The notes below the pieces were generated by a model that was not told where the DNA came from, did no database searches, and was given only the letters and a program-made list of their open reading frames with translations. 64,000 bases of DNA from positions 316,001 through 380,000 of the forward strand of contig JAJTWR010000448.1 in NCBI GenBank assembly GCA_021613335.1. The letters are read 5' to 3'. The stretch comes from Whitmania pigra. Taxonomy: Eukaryota > Annelida > Clitellata > Hirudinida > Haemopidae. A program made the position numbers and the translations under genes. Of the stretch, positions 35,371-48,141 are shown piece after piece (within the stretch, counting starts at the first letter, position 1; the number at the start of each line of letters is the position of its first letter).

Positions 35371-35449
35371 AACTGAAGATGATCAGAAGCTACACATGTT
35401 ATTGATATATATCGGAAACAAAAGTAGTCACGTGACTGACCCTATAGAA

Positions 35450-36179
35450 CAGTGGTTCTCAACCCCCGGTCCGCGGATCGGTACCGGTCCCTGAATCAAA
35501 TGGTACCGGGCCGCCCAAGGAACGATAAATTATTTCCATTTCATTAAAAAATTAAATCTCTTTCTTAGCGTGTTCGGTAAAATTATTGAGTCTGATTGTG
35601 TAACATTTAACATTTAAGAATAACGATTAACTTACCAAAAAAAATGATACACTTGGCAGACAAAGTAGCTGCATTTAAAGCCAAACTGGAGTTGTGGGGA
35701 AAGCGCGTGAACAGAGGCATTTTGGACATGTTTCAAACATTAGCAGGGATTTTATGCGAGACTGAATCTGAGCATTCATTCTCCAAGTTGGTGACGGATC
35801 ACCTGTCTTTTCTTTTAAAAGAGTTCGAGCATTACTTCCCAACCACAAAAGACCCACGAACTGGTAAAGAATGGATCCGCGAACCATTTGTCAACAAACC
35901 AGGCGAATATGCTATAGTCTGTGCAAGAAGAAGATCAACTGCTGGAGATTGCTAATGACGGCTTCCTTAAAACTGCGTTCCAGACAACAACTCTACCGGT
36001 GTTCTGGATTAAAGTCATGGCGGAATACCATGAGATTGCAACCACAGCACTTAAATCCCTGTTACCATTTCCGACATCCTATCTTTGTGAAGCGGGGTTT
36101 TCTGCGTTATTTTAAAGGAGGTGTGTGTAAAAATGATCGATTGACCGGTCCGCGGTGATAAAAAGGTTGAGGACCACTG
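35450..36179 (+). mobile_element. hAT element, 730 bp, perfect 8-bp TSD (CTATAGAA)
   Basis: Starts CAGTGGTTCTCAACCCC and ends AAAAGGTTGAGGACCACTG, an inverted pair with one mismatch in the outer 15. It is flanked by identical CTATAGAA at 35,442-35,449 and 36,180-36,187. Inside is a shortened transposase related to the ZBED5/SCAND3/FAM200-type hAT family: MIHLADKVAAFKAKLELW at 35,644, ETESEHSFSKLVTDHLSFLL, then after a frame change LPFPTSYLCEAGFSALF. Most of the catalytic core has been deleted. A fragment of the same family is at 4,399-4,838. Confidence 0.93.
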
Positions 36180-36575
36180 CTATAGAACAGCTACCAACGA
36201 CAATGTTTGTTTGCATATGAAACAATCTGATTCCGATTTTTAAAATCTTTCAAACCAAGAAAAACGTTTGTTTTATAATGATAAAGTTTTTTTCCAAAAG
36301 ATTACCATGATTTACTGCGTCAAAAGCCTTAGCCAAAAGCAAACGTAAAATAAGAATATCTTGTTTATTGTTTCTCTTTACACCCAGATGTCAGTCATTG
36401 AAGTTGACAATTCTTTAATCTGTTAGGACTCAACCTATTTGAACAATGTATGGCATTAAGAAACATTGTTGAAACCATTTAATTGGAGACCAAATTTCAA
36501 ATAGTGAATGGTAAAAGCGGGTCAGAACTGGTTCTGATTCTTTGTTGTCGTCGTGGTTAGTAGATCTCTTGTCCC

Positions 36576-36582
36576 TATAAAA
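36576..36582 (+). promoter_or_regulatory. TATA box of metalloprotease copy 2
   Basis: TATAAAA, same context (GTCCCTATAAAAGAG) and nearly the same distance to the start codon as in copy 1. Confidence 0.7.
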
Positions 36583-36642
36583 GAGAATAATTTAAGAAAA
36601 GGTTCTTGATTACTTTGCGTTGTCTCTCATTTTTTTTAGAGA

Positions 36643-39600
36643 ATGGTGAGTACCTTCGTGTTACCAGTTTAATATTGTTAACAAGATACATTGCTTATTT
36701 AAATATATATTTTGTAATTAGCGCATGCAAGGAGGTTCTTAAAAATAAAAAGCATAAAAATAAAGAACTGGTTAAATAAAAGTATTACTTTAATAAATTT
36801 AAAAAATCACTTTTCAGGTTTATGAAGCAATAAGATTGCTATTCTTTATTGCTTGTCTTCACCAAGCAATATCGACAAAAGTAGAAGAAGGTACTGCTTG
36901 AATCTCCTGTTATTTTATTTCTTAGCTAAAGTTATTTACAGTTCAAGATACATAAGATGTCACATTATTAATATAATTATTCTACATTTGAGAATTTTTT
37001 TATATTAAAACTATGTTGTTATTTACAATTTAGATGTATGTCTAATCGAAAAGTTGAAAATAATTTCAGTAAAACCGAGATGGATTGACAACAAGAATAA
37101 CAATTCAAAAACGTTACCTGATCTCATACAAATCGACCTGAAACTTGAAAGCGGTAAAATAACCTTGAATCTGATCAAACAATCGATTGGGTCAACCAAG
37201 CTACCCTTGGTAATATCCGGTTCAGAAGGTCAAAGGTCAATGTGGGAACCGTATGAAAATGGGGTTAGTTCACTGTTGTTAATAGGTCTAAACTTACAAC
37301 ACAACATAATACTTTGCAATACAATTGCTTAATTAGTCATTTAATGCGTTACCTTTTTTATGTTGACAAATATTATTCGTATTTTTTTGCAAAAACAATT
37401 AACTCTTTCATGAGAATATATTTTTGAAGCTTTTGGGCATCTACACTGATTACTCATTCGATGCCTCTGCCACAGTAGCCATCATGAAAACCGATGAAAT
37501 CGAGGAAACTTTATATGTGAGTCATCAAATACCCAATTACGATAAGCAGCAAGAAATTGTCTCCCAATGATAATAGATCTATTAATTACAAAATTCTAAT
37601 GAAAGGCCTTCACTGAATATCTAATTGATCTAATTGTGAAGATATAAATATACGTTTACATTTATAAATGTGGATCAAAACAAATTTAAGCAATAGCACC
37701 CATTTATGAATCGTTCAATATCAAAATAGATGGTCACATTTACTCATGACGATGAATCAGTTTCCTTGGGTCCTTGCGGTGTCTTCACTGAAGATCTAAA
37801 CCTGGGCAATGATAACGAATACGATAGAAACGAAAGTACCAAAAGCAGAATTGTCAGCATTGATGGCGTTCTTCACTCTCTCTTTGAAAGCAAGAGAAGA
37901 ATTCCAGGACAGAATATTCATTTGGCTAGAGGTACATTTCTAAATAGAATTGCTTAAGAATTAAAGTGATGTCAAAATCTTAATAATAACAACGGTAAAA
38001 AAAATAACTCAAAATAGCTGAATTAAAGTTGGAAACTATTATAACTCTGACACAGAAATCTAACCTCCATACCATTGCATGAATTCATTTTTATCTCTTA
38101 CCTTCATTTTAATATTGCTCGAAAATCGCATGAAATATTTGTCTGAGTTCAATAAATTTGATAAATATATAAATTTAACGCGTTGCTCCACATTGTGTGA
38201 AAAAATGTCAATTGGAAATCATATACATAAAAAGATATCGTAAAAAAACTTAACTGGAGTAAACGTTTTTTAATTTTCGTAAATTGTTGCATCAGTTTAC
38301 AAGAAGAGAAATTCAGGAATTAGGAAGAGAGCAACCGTGAAAAAGGCAAAAAAGATACTGATGACAATAGAAATATTTACCATCATAGATTACGCAATTT
38401 TTAAAAAGTGAGATGCCTTGTCTTAATATTTGCTTGTCTATAAAAAAAATCAACAAAAACAACGAATATTTTTGTCTTTTCACATTAAATGAATCACAAG
38501 ATATTTTTAGATTCTTTGAGGAAAGTAAATCTACGTTCGAAGAGGAAAAAAAAAAAGATGCAATTAAATATATCTATTACCTCTATACCCACGTTATGGA
38601 AGAGGTATTAAAGGAAATGTTATTACTGATCACTCCACTCACAAATAAATGTTACATTTTCAATATTGCATCTATTCATTATTAATATTTTAATTAATTT
38701 AATTTAATTAATATTTTAAGCACGAGACTCATTTATAGTTTCTCAAATAATTATTTATACAAACAGGTAAGAAGGCTTTTTGAGAATATCGAATACGACG
38801 ATATCAATCTCCTTAAGTTCACCACCAAATGGGTTGGAGCATTCATAGCAGAGGTGAGTGATCATATGGCATCTAATTGTAATTGGGAAAGTTTTAAAAT
38901 CTGTCTTTTGTCTAATATTACTTCAGGTGATTTCTTTAACAATTCAGTAATTGAATTTCTACTTTCTGAGCAATATGCCTCAAAAAACATATTTCACAAA
39001 ATATGAATTTTTAAGCTGTTTAATAGGTTAAAGTTAGGCAAGCAAATCTAACAAAAATAATTCCTCTATCTGATTTACAGCAATAATTGTGACACATTAT
39101 GTGTGACTGATTTTGGAAAAAATTAAAATTTCCAAATTACATAGACCATTGGTTGTTGTGACAAATATAAATTTTTTTTGAGAAACTTTGGTGTGATGGT
39201 CCGCTAACCAGCAAGTTAAGCAGTGATGGGCTTTAACTACTTAAAAAGTAGTTAACTACTGTAGTTACATTGAATCAATAATAAAGATTGTCCAAACCAT
39301 TCCTGGCATTGTTGTCTCTGGGTGAAATATTTACGACATAAAATATTCAAAAATATTAAGTAATATAATTTATTGTAATAATAATCATACTTTTTGTGAA
39401 TAACCTCTCATGTTATATGTTGCAATAGTTTTAATTAGATTAGTAATAAATGATTAAATTAACAATAAATATCAATAATTTAGTAATAAATGATTATTTT
39501 AATAATAAATATCAATAATTTAGTAATAAATGATTAATTTGATAATAAATATCAAATGAATGAGAATCGCCACTGGAGTTGTTCTCGTGGTCAATTAATG

Positions 39601-42600
39601 TCAAATTATCACGACCGTCTTGATTGAAAACAATCAGTCACTTGATTGATTGTTGCCTTAGTGATGCCCATGTCTTGATTGAAAACAATCAGTCACTTGA
39701 TTGATTGTTGCCTTAGTGATGCCCATGTCTTGATTGAAAACAATCAGTCACTTGATTGATTGTTGCCTTAGTGATGCCCATGTCTTGATTGAAAACAATC
39801 AGTCACTTGATTGATTGTTGCCTTAGTGATGCCCATGTCTTGTAGTCTTTTATAAAAAAGTAATTAGTAACTTTTTTTAACTACTTTTTAAATAAGTAGT
39901 TAGTAACTATTCCTTAACTACTTCCATAGTAGTTAACTACTTTTTAACTACTTTTGACATTTGATAAAATTAATTTTCTGGACAATTGAACAAGACATAA
40001 TTATTAGCATATTTATTTACAATATTGTAACATTTTCAACAAAATTTTATTGTCCAAATTAATCAAAAATAGAAGAAACTATGCTTATAAAGTGATGTAC
40101 CAAATTGTGAAATTGGAATAAATTTTTTTTTCTTCATTTTATTTTAAAATTTGTTTAAAAGTAGTTAAAAAGTAGTTAACTATTTGTAGTTAAAAAGTAG
40201 TTAACTATTTGTAGTTAAAAAGTAGTTAACTATTTGTAGTTAAAAAATAGTTAACTATTTGTAGTTAAAAAGTAGTTAACTATTTGTAGTTAAAAAATAG
40301 TTAACTATTTGTAGTTAAAAAGTAGTTAACTATTTGTAGTTAAAAAGTAGTTAACTATTTGTAGTTTAAAAGTAGTTAACTATTTGTAGTTAATAACTAC
40401 TTTAAAAGTAGTTAAGTACTATTTTTTAACTACATTTTTAAGAGTAGTTATTAACTACTCCCTAACTACTTTAAAGTAGTTATTAACTAGTAGTTAACTA
40501 CTTATAGTTACTAACTACCCATCACTGAAGTTAAATGATAAGTTTTTTGAGTGAGTAATCGAACTGATTAGTTTTGTTGATCTAAAGGATTTATCTGATC
40601 TGATATTAGATTTTTGGATTTGGTGTGGAATTGTGGAATTTGGAATGTTTTAGGCTTAAGTTGTGTGGCATGTAGATTAGCCGAATGGGTTACGTGCCTG
40701 CATAAGGCTGTAATGGCAACAGTCGTAATGTGTCGTGTTCGAAACCCATTCTGCACTGCGCCAGCGCCCTTAGGAAGGAGTGCTATATAAATGGTTACAA
40801 GAAACGCTTATGGCGCTATATAAATGAAATTACAATTACAATTATTTTACCATAATTTTAAGCCGAGGAATGTAACAAATAATAAACAAACTTAAATAAT
40901 AATTAATTAAATCGCTTAACTAGTTAATTTATTGTGCCAAGAGTGTTTCATGTAATATTACTTGAAGTAATTAATTTAGTAATTTCTTAATTGAAGTAAA
41001 TAAATTTTTCAAATATTCCACTTCAGAATCCCGACGATTTGCCATTTATTGAGCCAGGCGCAATTGAAATTTCGCCAGATGACACCTTGTACAAAATTCA
41101 AACATGGGTTTCCGATCAAGATGTCAAAATTAAATTTCCAAATTATGACTTGCTGATCACATTCACAGGGTCAAAACATTCAAATGTTATTGGATATATA
41201 TAACTTAAATATAGTTTACTTATATCATCACTTAAACCAGATTGACTTATCCAATTACTTTTTTTAAAATACCTTTTTTTGTATTTTAAATATCTATCTT
41301 TACATTCTTGTTTTTCAGTGTCGATTTAGAGAATACACTTGGCATTTCTAAAATGTTTGGAATGTGCTCTACTCGTGGGGTAGCTATTGTACGATACAAT
41401 CGTTTTATTCATATGACAAAAATAACTGCTCATGAAATTGGACACTCGTGAGTTTTACTTTTATTAACCATTTATTAACCACTGGCAGTTTTGTAATTTA
41501 AAGAAATAAATAATAAAGAATAATAAAAATATTTTTTTCTGTTTTCAAAAGGCTGGGTGCTACACACGATGGAGTGAATAAGGAATGTCAAGCTGAGGAT
41601 GGCTATTTGATGACACCAAGAGAGCTACCTCCACACCTCCCGAATTCGAGCCTTTTTTCCAGATGTTCAGTTTATAATTTCTATAGTTTTGTTGCCAGTC
41701 GGGAATCGTAAGTGATTTCGACAATTAAAATTTATTTGCTGTAAAATTGAAGGTTTTCAGGGTAATTGTAACAACGATTATCAATAACGCACTTCATGTC
41801 ATTATCCATAACCAGCATGGTGATTAAATTGCTCAAAGAATTTACACTATTTATCGATTAGGCAAATGTGGAGTTTTTGTGTTTCCTAGCTTCATAAACC
41901 TCTTGAGAATTGAGAGTAGAATTTTTATATTTATTTGCCGTTATTTTCTGTCATGACAATTGCAGAGCAGGTATGAACTGTTTGACAAAAGAGGGAAATT
42001 TCAGCAAGCATCATGAAATGGATATCTTTTCGAAATTACTTTTTGGTCAAATGTATGACCTTGATGATCAGTGTAAAATGTACTTTGGATCGGATTCACT
42101 CTATATAGGGGTACGAAAGCATGATTAAATTTTTGATTAGTAAAATGTTTTTTTTTTGCTTAAATAATTATGTAATATATTTTGATCTGCTTTTAAAAGG
42201 ATTTGAAAGTTAATTTTTATTTGTGAACACATGTTGTTTTGATTAAGCTTTGTTAATAATTGCGTTAATGGTTTCCAATGAAGGGACGTGGAAATGATAA
42301 AGTGATGTGCCGCAACATCAGCTGCCTCAATAGTCATTTCAATTTGAAGGCGATGGATGGAACTCCTTGTTCAAATAAGTCTTGGTGTCTTGAAGGAGAA
42401 TGTGTCTTCGATATCAGGGCTCCAAGAGTTCCAGGTAAACTGTCATTATAAATGTAACAATTTAGTATTTGTCATAACATTTTTTAATTAGTTAATTCTA
42501 ATCAAAACGCAATCTGTCTTTCCAGAGAACTGTATCAACGGCGATAAACTATATCAATTGGATTCTCAGAATAACAGCGCTTCTAAAATCGAATGTAAAA

Positions 42601-44415
42601 AGAATATAAAAGACGGATCAGAAGTTTGCCAATCTGAGCAGTTCAGAAATGATTGCTGCTTATCATGCGCACAGAATGAATTCATGCACAGAGGTCAGTT
42701 TGCATTTCGAAACTAATATTACATTGATAGTGACGATGAATGTAATGTAAATATAATATAAATTTAAATATAGAACCATACATATCCATTCCGTCATTCC
42801 TCTACATCAGCGGTTCTCAACCTGACATTTTTGACAGGTGTCGCCTAAGACACTGAGAAATTAATATTTTTTTAATATGTTCTTAGAGATATTTTTTAAA
42901 GACACATTTTTTGGCAAAACCTATACCTAGCGTTACATATAGCAACCATTTTTCGGCTATTGTATAGTGCTTAAAGTCGCGTCGGGCCGTTTGTTATATG
43001 GCAAAGTAGCTTGAACTTGGTGCAACCAACTAAGTATGTTATTTGATATTGTACATTGTACATTGTACAAATGAAATATACATGAAAGGATGTGTTCACA
43101 ACCTTCGTTCTCTGTTAAGTTGTTAGTGCTAGTGAGCACGTTTGTTGTTTGCTGCCACAATGAATTTAGCATTTTCATCTCATTAAAAATGTTGCAATGT
43201 TTGGAAACTCAATTAAAGTTACAAAATAAATAAAATAAATACTTTCAAATTATGACAACATGTTTCCACATTTAAAAGTAACTAAATCTAATATTTAGAA
43301 TTGAAAAGTAACAACGACAATGATCCCTGAGTGAAAGGTAGCCCATTCAATTTTGTTGTTGGGGGAACGCCGCATCACAGTATGTGCTGCCTGGGGTCGC
43401 AGCGTCAGAAAGGTTGAGAACCAATGTTCTGGTGCTGTAGAAACTCCTCCTAGGTCGTGTCCAAGTTCAGCATCAATCACACAAAAATTGTTACGAGATT
43501 GATATTATTGTTGACGTAAATAACTTATTCCTTAATGTTTCCAGTAATTTATAATTGGAACATTATAACTGTCAATAAATTAACTAAGAAAAAATTATTC
43601 ATTTCGTTAAACAGGTTGTCGCGATACATTAGAAGAATGTTCCATGCTCGAACCTCGTGACTGCTACCATGATTATTACGCAACAGTTTGCTGCAAGACT
43701 TGCCGTTTCTTTGTTCAAAACCAGTCAGATACTAGCTGTCTCTATGGTGACAGAATTGCTGGATGCTTGGACTTGGTTCCTTCAGTGTGTCACATTTACT
43801 CTAAATTATGCTGCAAAACATGTGCCTCTTATCTTTCTTCAAACAAACAAAATGGAAATGCAGAATTCATTCCTAACCCCAACAATTTCAGTTGTATGTT
43901 TAAGCGTCTCAGTTTCACTCATGGCACTACTAGACACTTCATTTTTTTTTACAGATCTCTGCAGCCAAGGAGACTTCCCTGATACTTTGGAATACAAGAC
44001 CGTCTGGGGTGAAAATCGACGTCTAAAATGTAATGAATTGATTGATAAGGATCCCAGTCTCTGTTACAACTCTGTTGTTCAGAAATACTGTTGTGCCTCT
44101 TGTAGCGCAGTCGAATTAGTCAAAGGTGTGTTACATACTTTCCAATTGATTCTATTTTTTATTCTCTATATTTTTGTGACGTGCAGAAATATGGGTAAGG
44201 AAAATTTCTTTGTAAAAAATGTAAATTCTACAAATCGTATTGCAGATTACTGCAAAAATGGTGATACCACAGCTTCTCTGATCTACATTCACAAGAAATT
44301 CACTTGCAGCCAATTGGTAGCCTACAATCCTCGCCTGTGTGAAACTGGAAATACAAAAAACCTTTGTTGTGAAACTTGTGGACGATTTACTGTCAGACCA
44401 GTGATGCTTGAATAG
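36643..44415 (+). CDS. Secreted ADAMTS-like M12B metalloprotease with five PLAC-like modules, copy 2
   Basis: Same sixteen-exon structure as copy 1: 36643-36645, 36818-36890, 37034-37263, 37430-37516, 37730-37931, 38501-38604, 38767-38853, 41027-41169, 41319-41447, 41552-41707, 41966-42110, 42284-42434, 42526-42693, 43615-43893, 43955-44125, 44246-44415; 765 aa. Differences concentrate in the signal peptide (MVYEAIRLLFFIACLHQA), with few others: K for R in the prodomain (FESKRRIP), L for F in exon 7, T for R in exon 8 (KIQTWVSD), and T for I inside the zinc motif (HEIGHSLGATHD). All zinc ligands, the catalytic glutamate and the cysteines are kept, so the enzyme should be active. Promoter, introns and poly(A) signal are shared with copy 1, and expression may differ little. 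Confidence 0.9.
39617..39836 (+). repeat. Four perfect 55-bp tandem repeats, second location
   Basis: Identical in unit and number to 28,583-28,802. Confidence 0.95.
40160..40400 (+). repeat. 25-bp minisatellite, copy 2
   Basis: Same GTTAAC-centred unit as 29,125-29,455 but fewer repeats. Confidence 0.92.
40663..40845 (+). repeat. tRNA-derived SINE, copy 2
   Basis: Duplicate of the SINE at 29,715-29,897 at the same intron position, carried by the segmental duplication. Confidence 0.82.
42808..43426 (+). mobile_element. hAT-like element in intron 13, copy 2
   Basis: Duplicate of 31,860-32,478 at the same position, therefore inserted before the segmental duplication. Confidence 0.75.
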
Positions 44416-44620
44416 TTCATCTAATTCTTCCTGAATTTCTCGGCATTCGAACAAATTTAACAAAAAACACAAAGCTCAGAAAGAATAATTGAAAATAAAA
44501 AGTAAACTTTCAATGATGGTCGTTTGGAAAGGACAATTCTTAAAAATGATGACAACGTGTTCCACAAAACTCCTGCTTGACCTTACCAAGCAGCAATAGC
44601 TTTTTAAGAAGATTTATGCA

Positions 44621-44626
44621 AATAAA
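44621..44626 (+). other. Poly(A) signal AATAAA, metalloprotease copy 2
   Basis: AATAAA 206 bases after the stop, in the same local context as in copy 1. Confidence 0.6.
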
Positions 44627-44961
44627 TTTAAAGTTATAAACTGCTTTTAAGTTACAAATTGCAGAAAACAATTTATTCGTTCCGTATAAGTTAAAAGAAA
44701 TCGTAGCTTAATCAAACTCGTTATTTGATTTGATGTATTATTAATTGCAAAACAAAAATTAATAAAAAGATGTAAATAATAATAAATTGGTAAATATAAA
44801 TATCAGCATTGAACAACAATTATCAAAAGCACTGAGAGAGTTCTAATGCTCACTTGCACCACACAAAGAACACTAACCAATGCGCAATTCGTGTGAAGCT
44901 ATCGGACGTCCGCTGGGTCGCACAAATATAAAAACAGCCTTCATTTCAACTGCCATTAATG

Positions 44962-45084
44962 GCCCGCATGGCCTAACGGTTAAGGCTGCGCCTCTCACGA
45001 TGGCAGCACGGGGTTCAAGCCCCGCTGTGGGTGCACCGTCCAAATCGTCTAGCTATGCAACGGACGTTAATAAAACATTGTTTT
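44962..45084 (+). repeat. tRNA-derived SINE, second family
   Basis: A tRNA-like head (44,962-45,035) has a seven-pair acceptor stem (GCCCGCA with TGTGGGT), a D-arm GCCT...AGGC and a T-arm with GGGGTTCAAGCCCC. The anticodon stem does not pair well and there is extra sequence, so it is not a functional tRNA; the nearest resemblance is tRNA-Glu (CTC in the loop region). A short body (TCTAGCTATGCAACGGACG) follows, ending in TTAATAAAAC. The body recurs at 51,985-52,040. Confidence 0.75.
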
Positions 45085-47358
45085 TACTGCCATAAACAGT
45101 AACTTAGACTTGTAACGACTAAATGTTTCGACTAAGGTCTCATTCTGAAGAGATTTAATTTATCATTCTCACAATACCAAGGTATTTGCTATCAGACACT
45201 TATTTTTCAAGTTATTTGCGCTCAACAGACTTGATTGAAATTCGAATTGTTTTTATGCTAATACACTTGACAGGGATGTGTTGTCACTACACTAATAATT
45301 TTTAAACCGGTCATCCCCTAGACAGGAATTATATCCCTTGGGATACAAAGTGTATTTTTTGTGTTTCTTGGTTTTTTGTTCAGAGTTTTTAAATAAACGA
45401 ATTCAAACCACTAAAAACAATACAAAAATCTTCGGTGAATCAATCACAAACGACCAAAACATTACATTATTGGTTACAAATTTTACTGAACGGCAACAAT
45501 TGGATCCTAGAATTGAAAATAATTGTTTATTCATTGAAGTAAATTCTTAATTTAAAATATTAAGAAATATTTGGGTTGGAAAAAATGCCTTTGTCCGTAA
45601 AATAGCGGGCGTTTTCGGACGAAGGCGATGGGAGACAAAATCTGCAATTTTTACGGACGTCTTTTATAGACGACTCCTGAATTATACCGATGATAACTTT
45701 CCACGTATATATAAAATCCCTTGTATAAAGTTATAAGCAGACATTGTTTTTATAAGCTCTTAGTTATGCAATGGACTTTCATCAAATAAATAAATATGAG
45801 CGCTGTATGCTGATTGGCTCTCGCCACAACTGCTCTGACAACTTATTATTTGGTTACTCTAACATGGCTCCTTGTAAGTGGTTTTTTATATGAAGCCATA
45901 TAAAATGTCTGATGACGTCATATTGGAGATGACTAGGACCAGGGACGTTGCCCCCTGACTTTAGACTAGATGCAAAAAACATCATCTCGATTTATGAGGG
46001 TTTGGCTTTCGTAACTTTTGGCAAGAAGCAAATAAAGGTCGTCTCCTCAGGTTGTGCGGGGGTTTGCCCCTAAAAAAAAAGCTGAAATGACTAGGATGTG
46101 TTGTTGCTAATTCCAATAATAATGAAAATAATAGTAATAATGAGTAACATCATCCACAAGTTTGGATGTGTTCATTTCTTTCTGATTTGATTTCTCATTC
46201 ATCAACTAGTCATTTAATTGCTTTGATCAAAACAAAGATACCTACTTTAAGGAATAGGTTGTTCAATGCTGATATTTATATTTGTCAGTTTCCTTGAATA
46301 ATACCAGTTATTATTTACATCGTTTTAATAATTTTTTGTTTTGCAGTTAATAATAATAAATTGTATCAACTAACGATTTTGAGTTTAGGCTACGATTCCT
46401 TTTTAATTATGCGGAACGAATAAACGCATTTCAATGAAATCTTGGAAAAAGTAGGTTTGCTGTAACGGAAAACCTTTCTCTGTTTTTAAAGCCTTTTGCC
46501 TTAAAAATAACGTATAAAATAACATTTTTAAAATGAAATTTAGCTGTGTAGCCAATAATAAGCCAGTTATTTCGGCAATTTTACTAGTAAATAATTAATG
46601 TTTTATTAGACTCTATTATTCCACGTTATGTTTGAAAAATTTTATTATTTTTATTATAAACCAAATTATGAAAAATGTCACTAAGATTTATATTACCCAC
46701 TAGTAGATTTGGAATCTCAAGTAGTGCATGTTTCTCGCCTGACTACTTTATGGTGAATATCTCTCAAACTAATTTAAATTGGAAGTTCAAACTACAGAAT
46801 ATGAAAGAAAACTTCTTATTCTAACATGTATAACAGAATGGGTTCTCTAAAATTGGTTGAAGTCGAGATTTTAGACACTTTTATATGCTTCGGATCATTT
46901 ATTATATCTTTCTTAATATGAAGTTCAAATGTTTTTTTCTGTGATTATAAGGTTAGTTAAATTGTAATTACCTATAATTTTATAAAGGGATTCTTAAACG
47001 AAAATGAATGTTTGTTTTAAACACATTTTTATTAATATCTTGCTAAATATATGTAGTTAGAAATTCAACTTCAGACATATTTGTCTCCAGGTCATCGGTG
47101 ATATTTAATTCTAGTACTTGTACTTTAGAATGTAGTATTAAAAGAATTTGAACGCAATTTTACGCTAATATATTCATTTCAATATTGTTCACTTTTAAAC
47201 ATACTATACTCTCGATCGCCTATTGTCTTGATTTCGATATACTCAACATAATCGATTTGAAAAGAAAACAAGGATATAGATTTAATTATCAGCACGGAAT
47301 ATAAGCATTAAAAGAATTAAACGTTGGTCTAATCATAAGTCGACCTTAGGACAAAACA
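45085..47358. other. Intergenic region with one MITE end
   Basis: No gene is supported. A terminus-like stretch at about 45,640-45,675 (ACGGACGTCTTTTATAGACG) resembles the right end of the MITE at 47,359-47,640. The open frame at 45,338-45,550 has no ATG start and no supporting context. The rest is AT-rich and featureless to me. Confidence 0.55.
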
Positions 47359-47640
47359 AGGGGTCATCCATAAAAGACACTCACAAGTGGGGGACGCTTC
47401 AAAAGCATACTAATTCTGAGGGAGAAGGGCAATTGCTTTTGCAGAATAAAAACGAAATAATTTATAAATTTATATTTTTTAATGATTTTATTTTTATATT
47501 TTAAATATAATTTTATTGATTACTTTTGGGTTGTCCATAAAGTATGTCACTCTCGAGGGGGAGGGAGTAATATATGTAACGTGAAATTAAAAATTAAAGT
47601 TAAGGTTTTTTGCGGACGTCTTTTGTGGACGACCACAAGA
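47359..47640 (+). mobile_element. MITE with GTCGTCCAYAAAAGAC-type inverted ends
   Basis: The left end GGGGTCATCCATAAAAGAC and the complement of the right end (GTGGTCGTCCACAAAAGAC) match at most positions. A third related stretch, GGGTTGTCCATAAAGTATG, lies inside at 47,528. No protein is encoded. Such short elements with these ends are non-autonomous DNA transposons; I cannot assign the superfamily with certainty. Confidence 0.6.
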
Positions 47641-48141
47641 AAGAAGAAGCGTCCTCAAATTCAAATGATGTGTTTGGTTTCTCTGCGCGCCAATAAGATG
47701 TGCCATAACTCTGCTTGAGATTCTAGTTAACTTTATTTTGATGATCTCTTATTTTTAATTTTTAAGAATTCAGAGAATTTATTATAAACCAATTTTGTCA
47801 CTGCAATTCAACAATAACATATTGTTTTTACCTTTGGTCTACATATTGATTTGAACCCGTTGACTTCGGATTATAAACTTTAAATTAATTCAAAACTAGT
47901 TATAATAATTAAATTATTATAAAAAAATTAATCAAAATAATAACATAAATAAATTTTTAAGTAATCAAGATTTTTTTCTATTTATGATCTTTTCAGGCGA
48001 GAAATAGCAACGGCGCATCATATTCCATCCGTCAACCAAATCATCTCAAACATCCGATTATAATAAACATAGCAAAGCAATAGGCTTCTAAAATCAGCGC
48101 TCTTTTATTTATAAATCAATTCTCTATTTTTAAGAAATTCC
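47641..48141. other. Upstream region of the importin-13 gene
   Basis: AT-rich, no further gene seen. A splice-acceptor-like TTTTCAG ends at 47,997, so a 5' untranslated exon boundary may lie there, but the partner donor is not identified. Confidence 0.45.

Larger units (their letters stand above)
39221..40527 (+). mobile_element. Non-autonomous hAT element filled with minisatellites, copy 2
   Basis: Counterpart of 28,187-29,579 at the same intron position with the same ends, so the insertion is older than the gene duplication. It is 1,307 bp against 1,393 bp, the difference lying in the 25-bp minisatellite. Confidence 0.88.
36463..44670 (+). repeat. Copy 2 of the 8.2-kb tandem segmental duplication
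   Basis: Partner of 25,412-33,621, in the same orientation, start to start 11,051 bp apart. The 2.8 kb between the units is not shared as a block, and its hAT insertion is unique to the spacer. Confidence 0.97.

Noticed and set aside
44962..45035. Functional tRNA gene
   Set aside because: Acceptor, D and T arms are recognisable but the anticodon stem does not pair and a SINE body follows.
45338..45550. Small secreted protein of 70 aa
   Set aside because: Hydrophobic start but it begins with TTG, has no upstream ATG in frame and no promoter or splice context.
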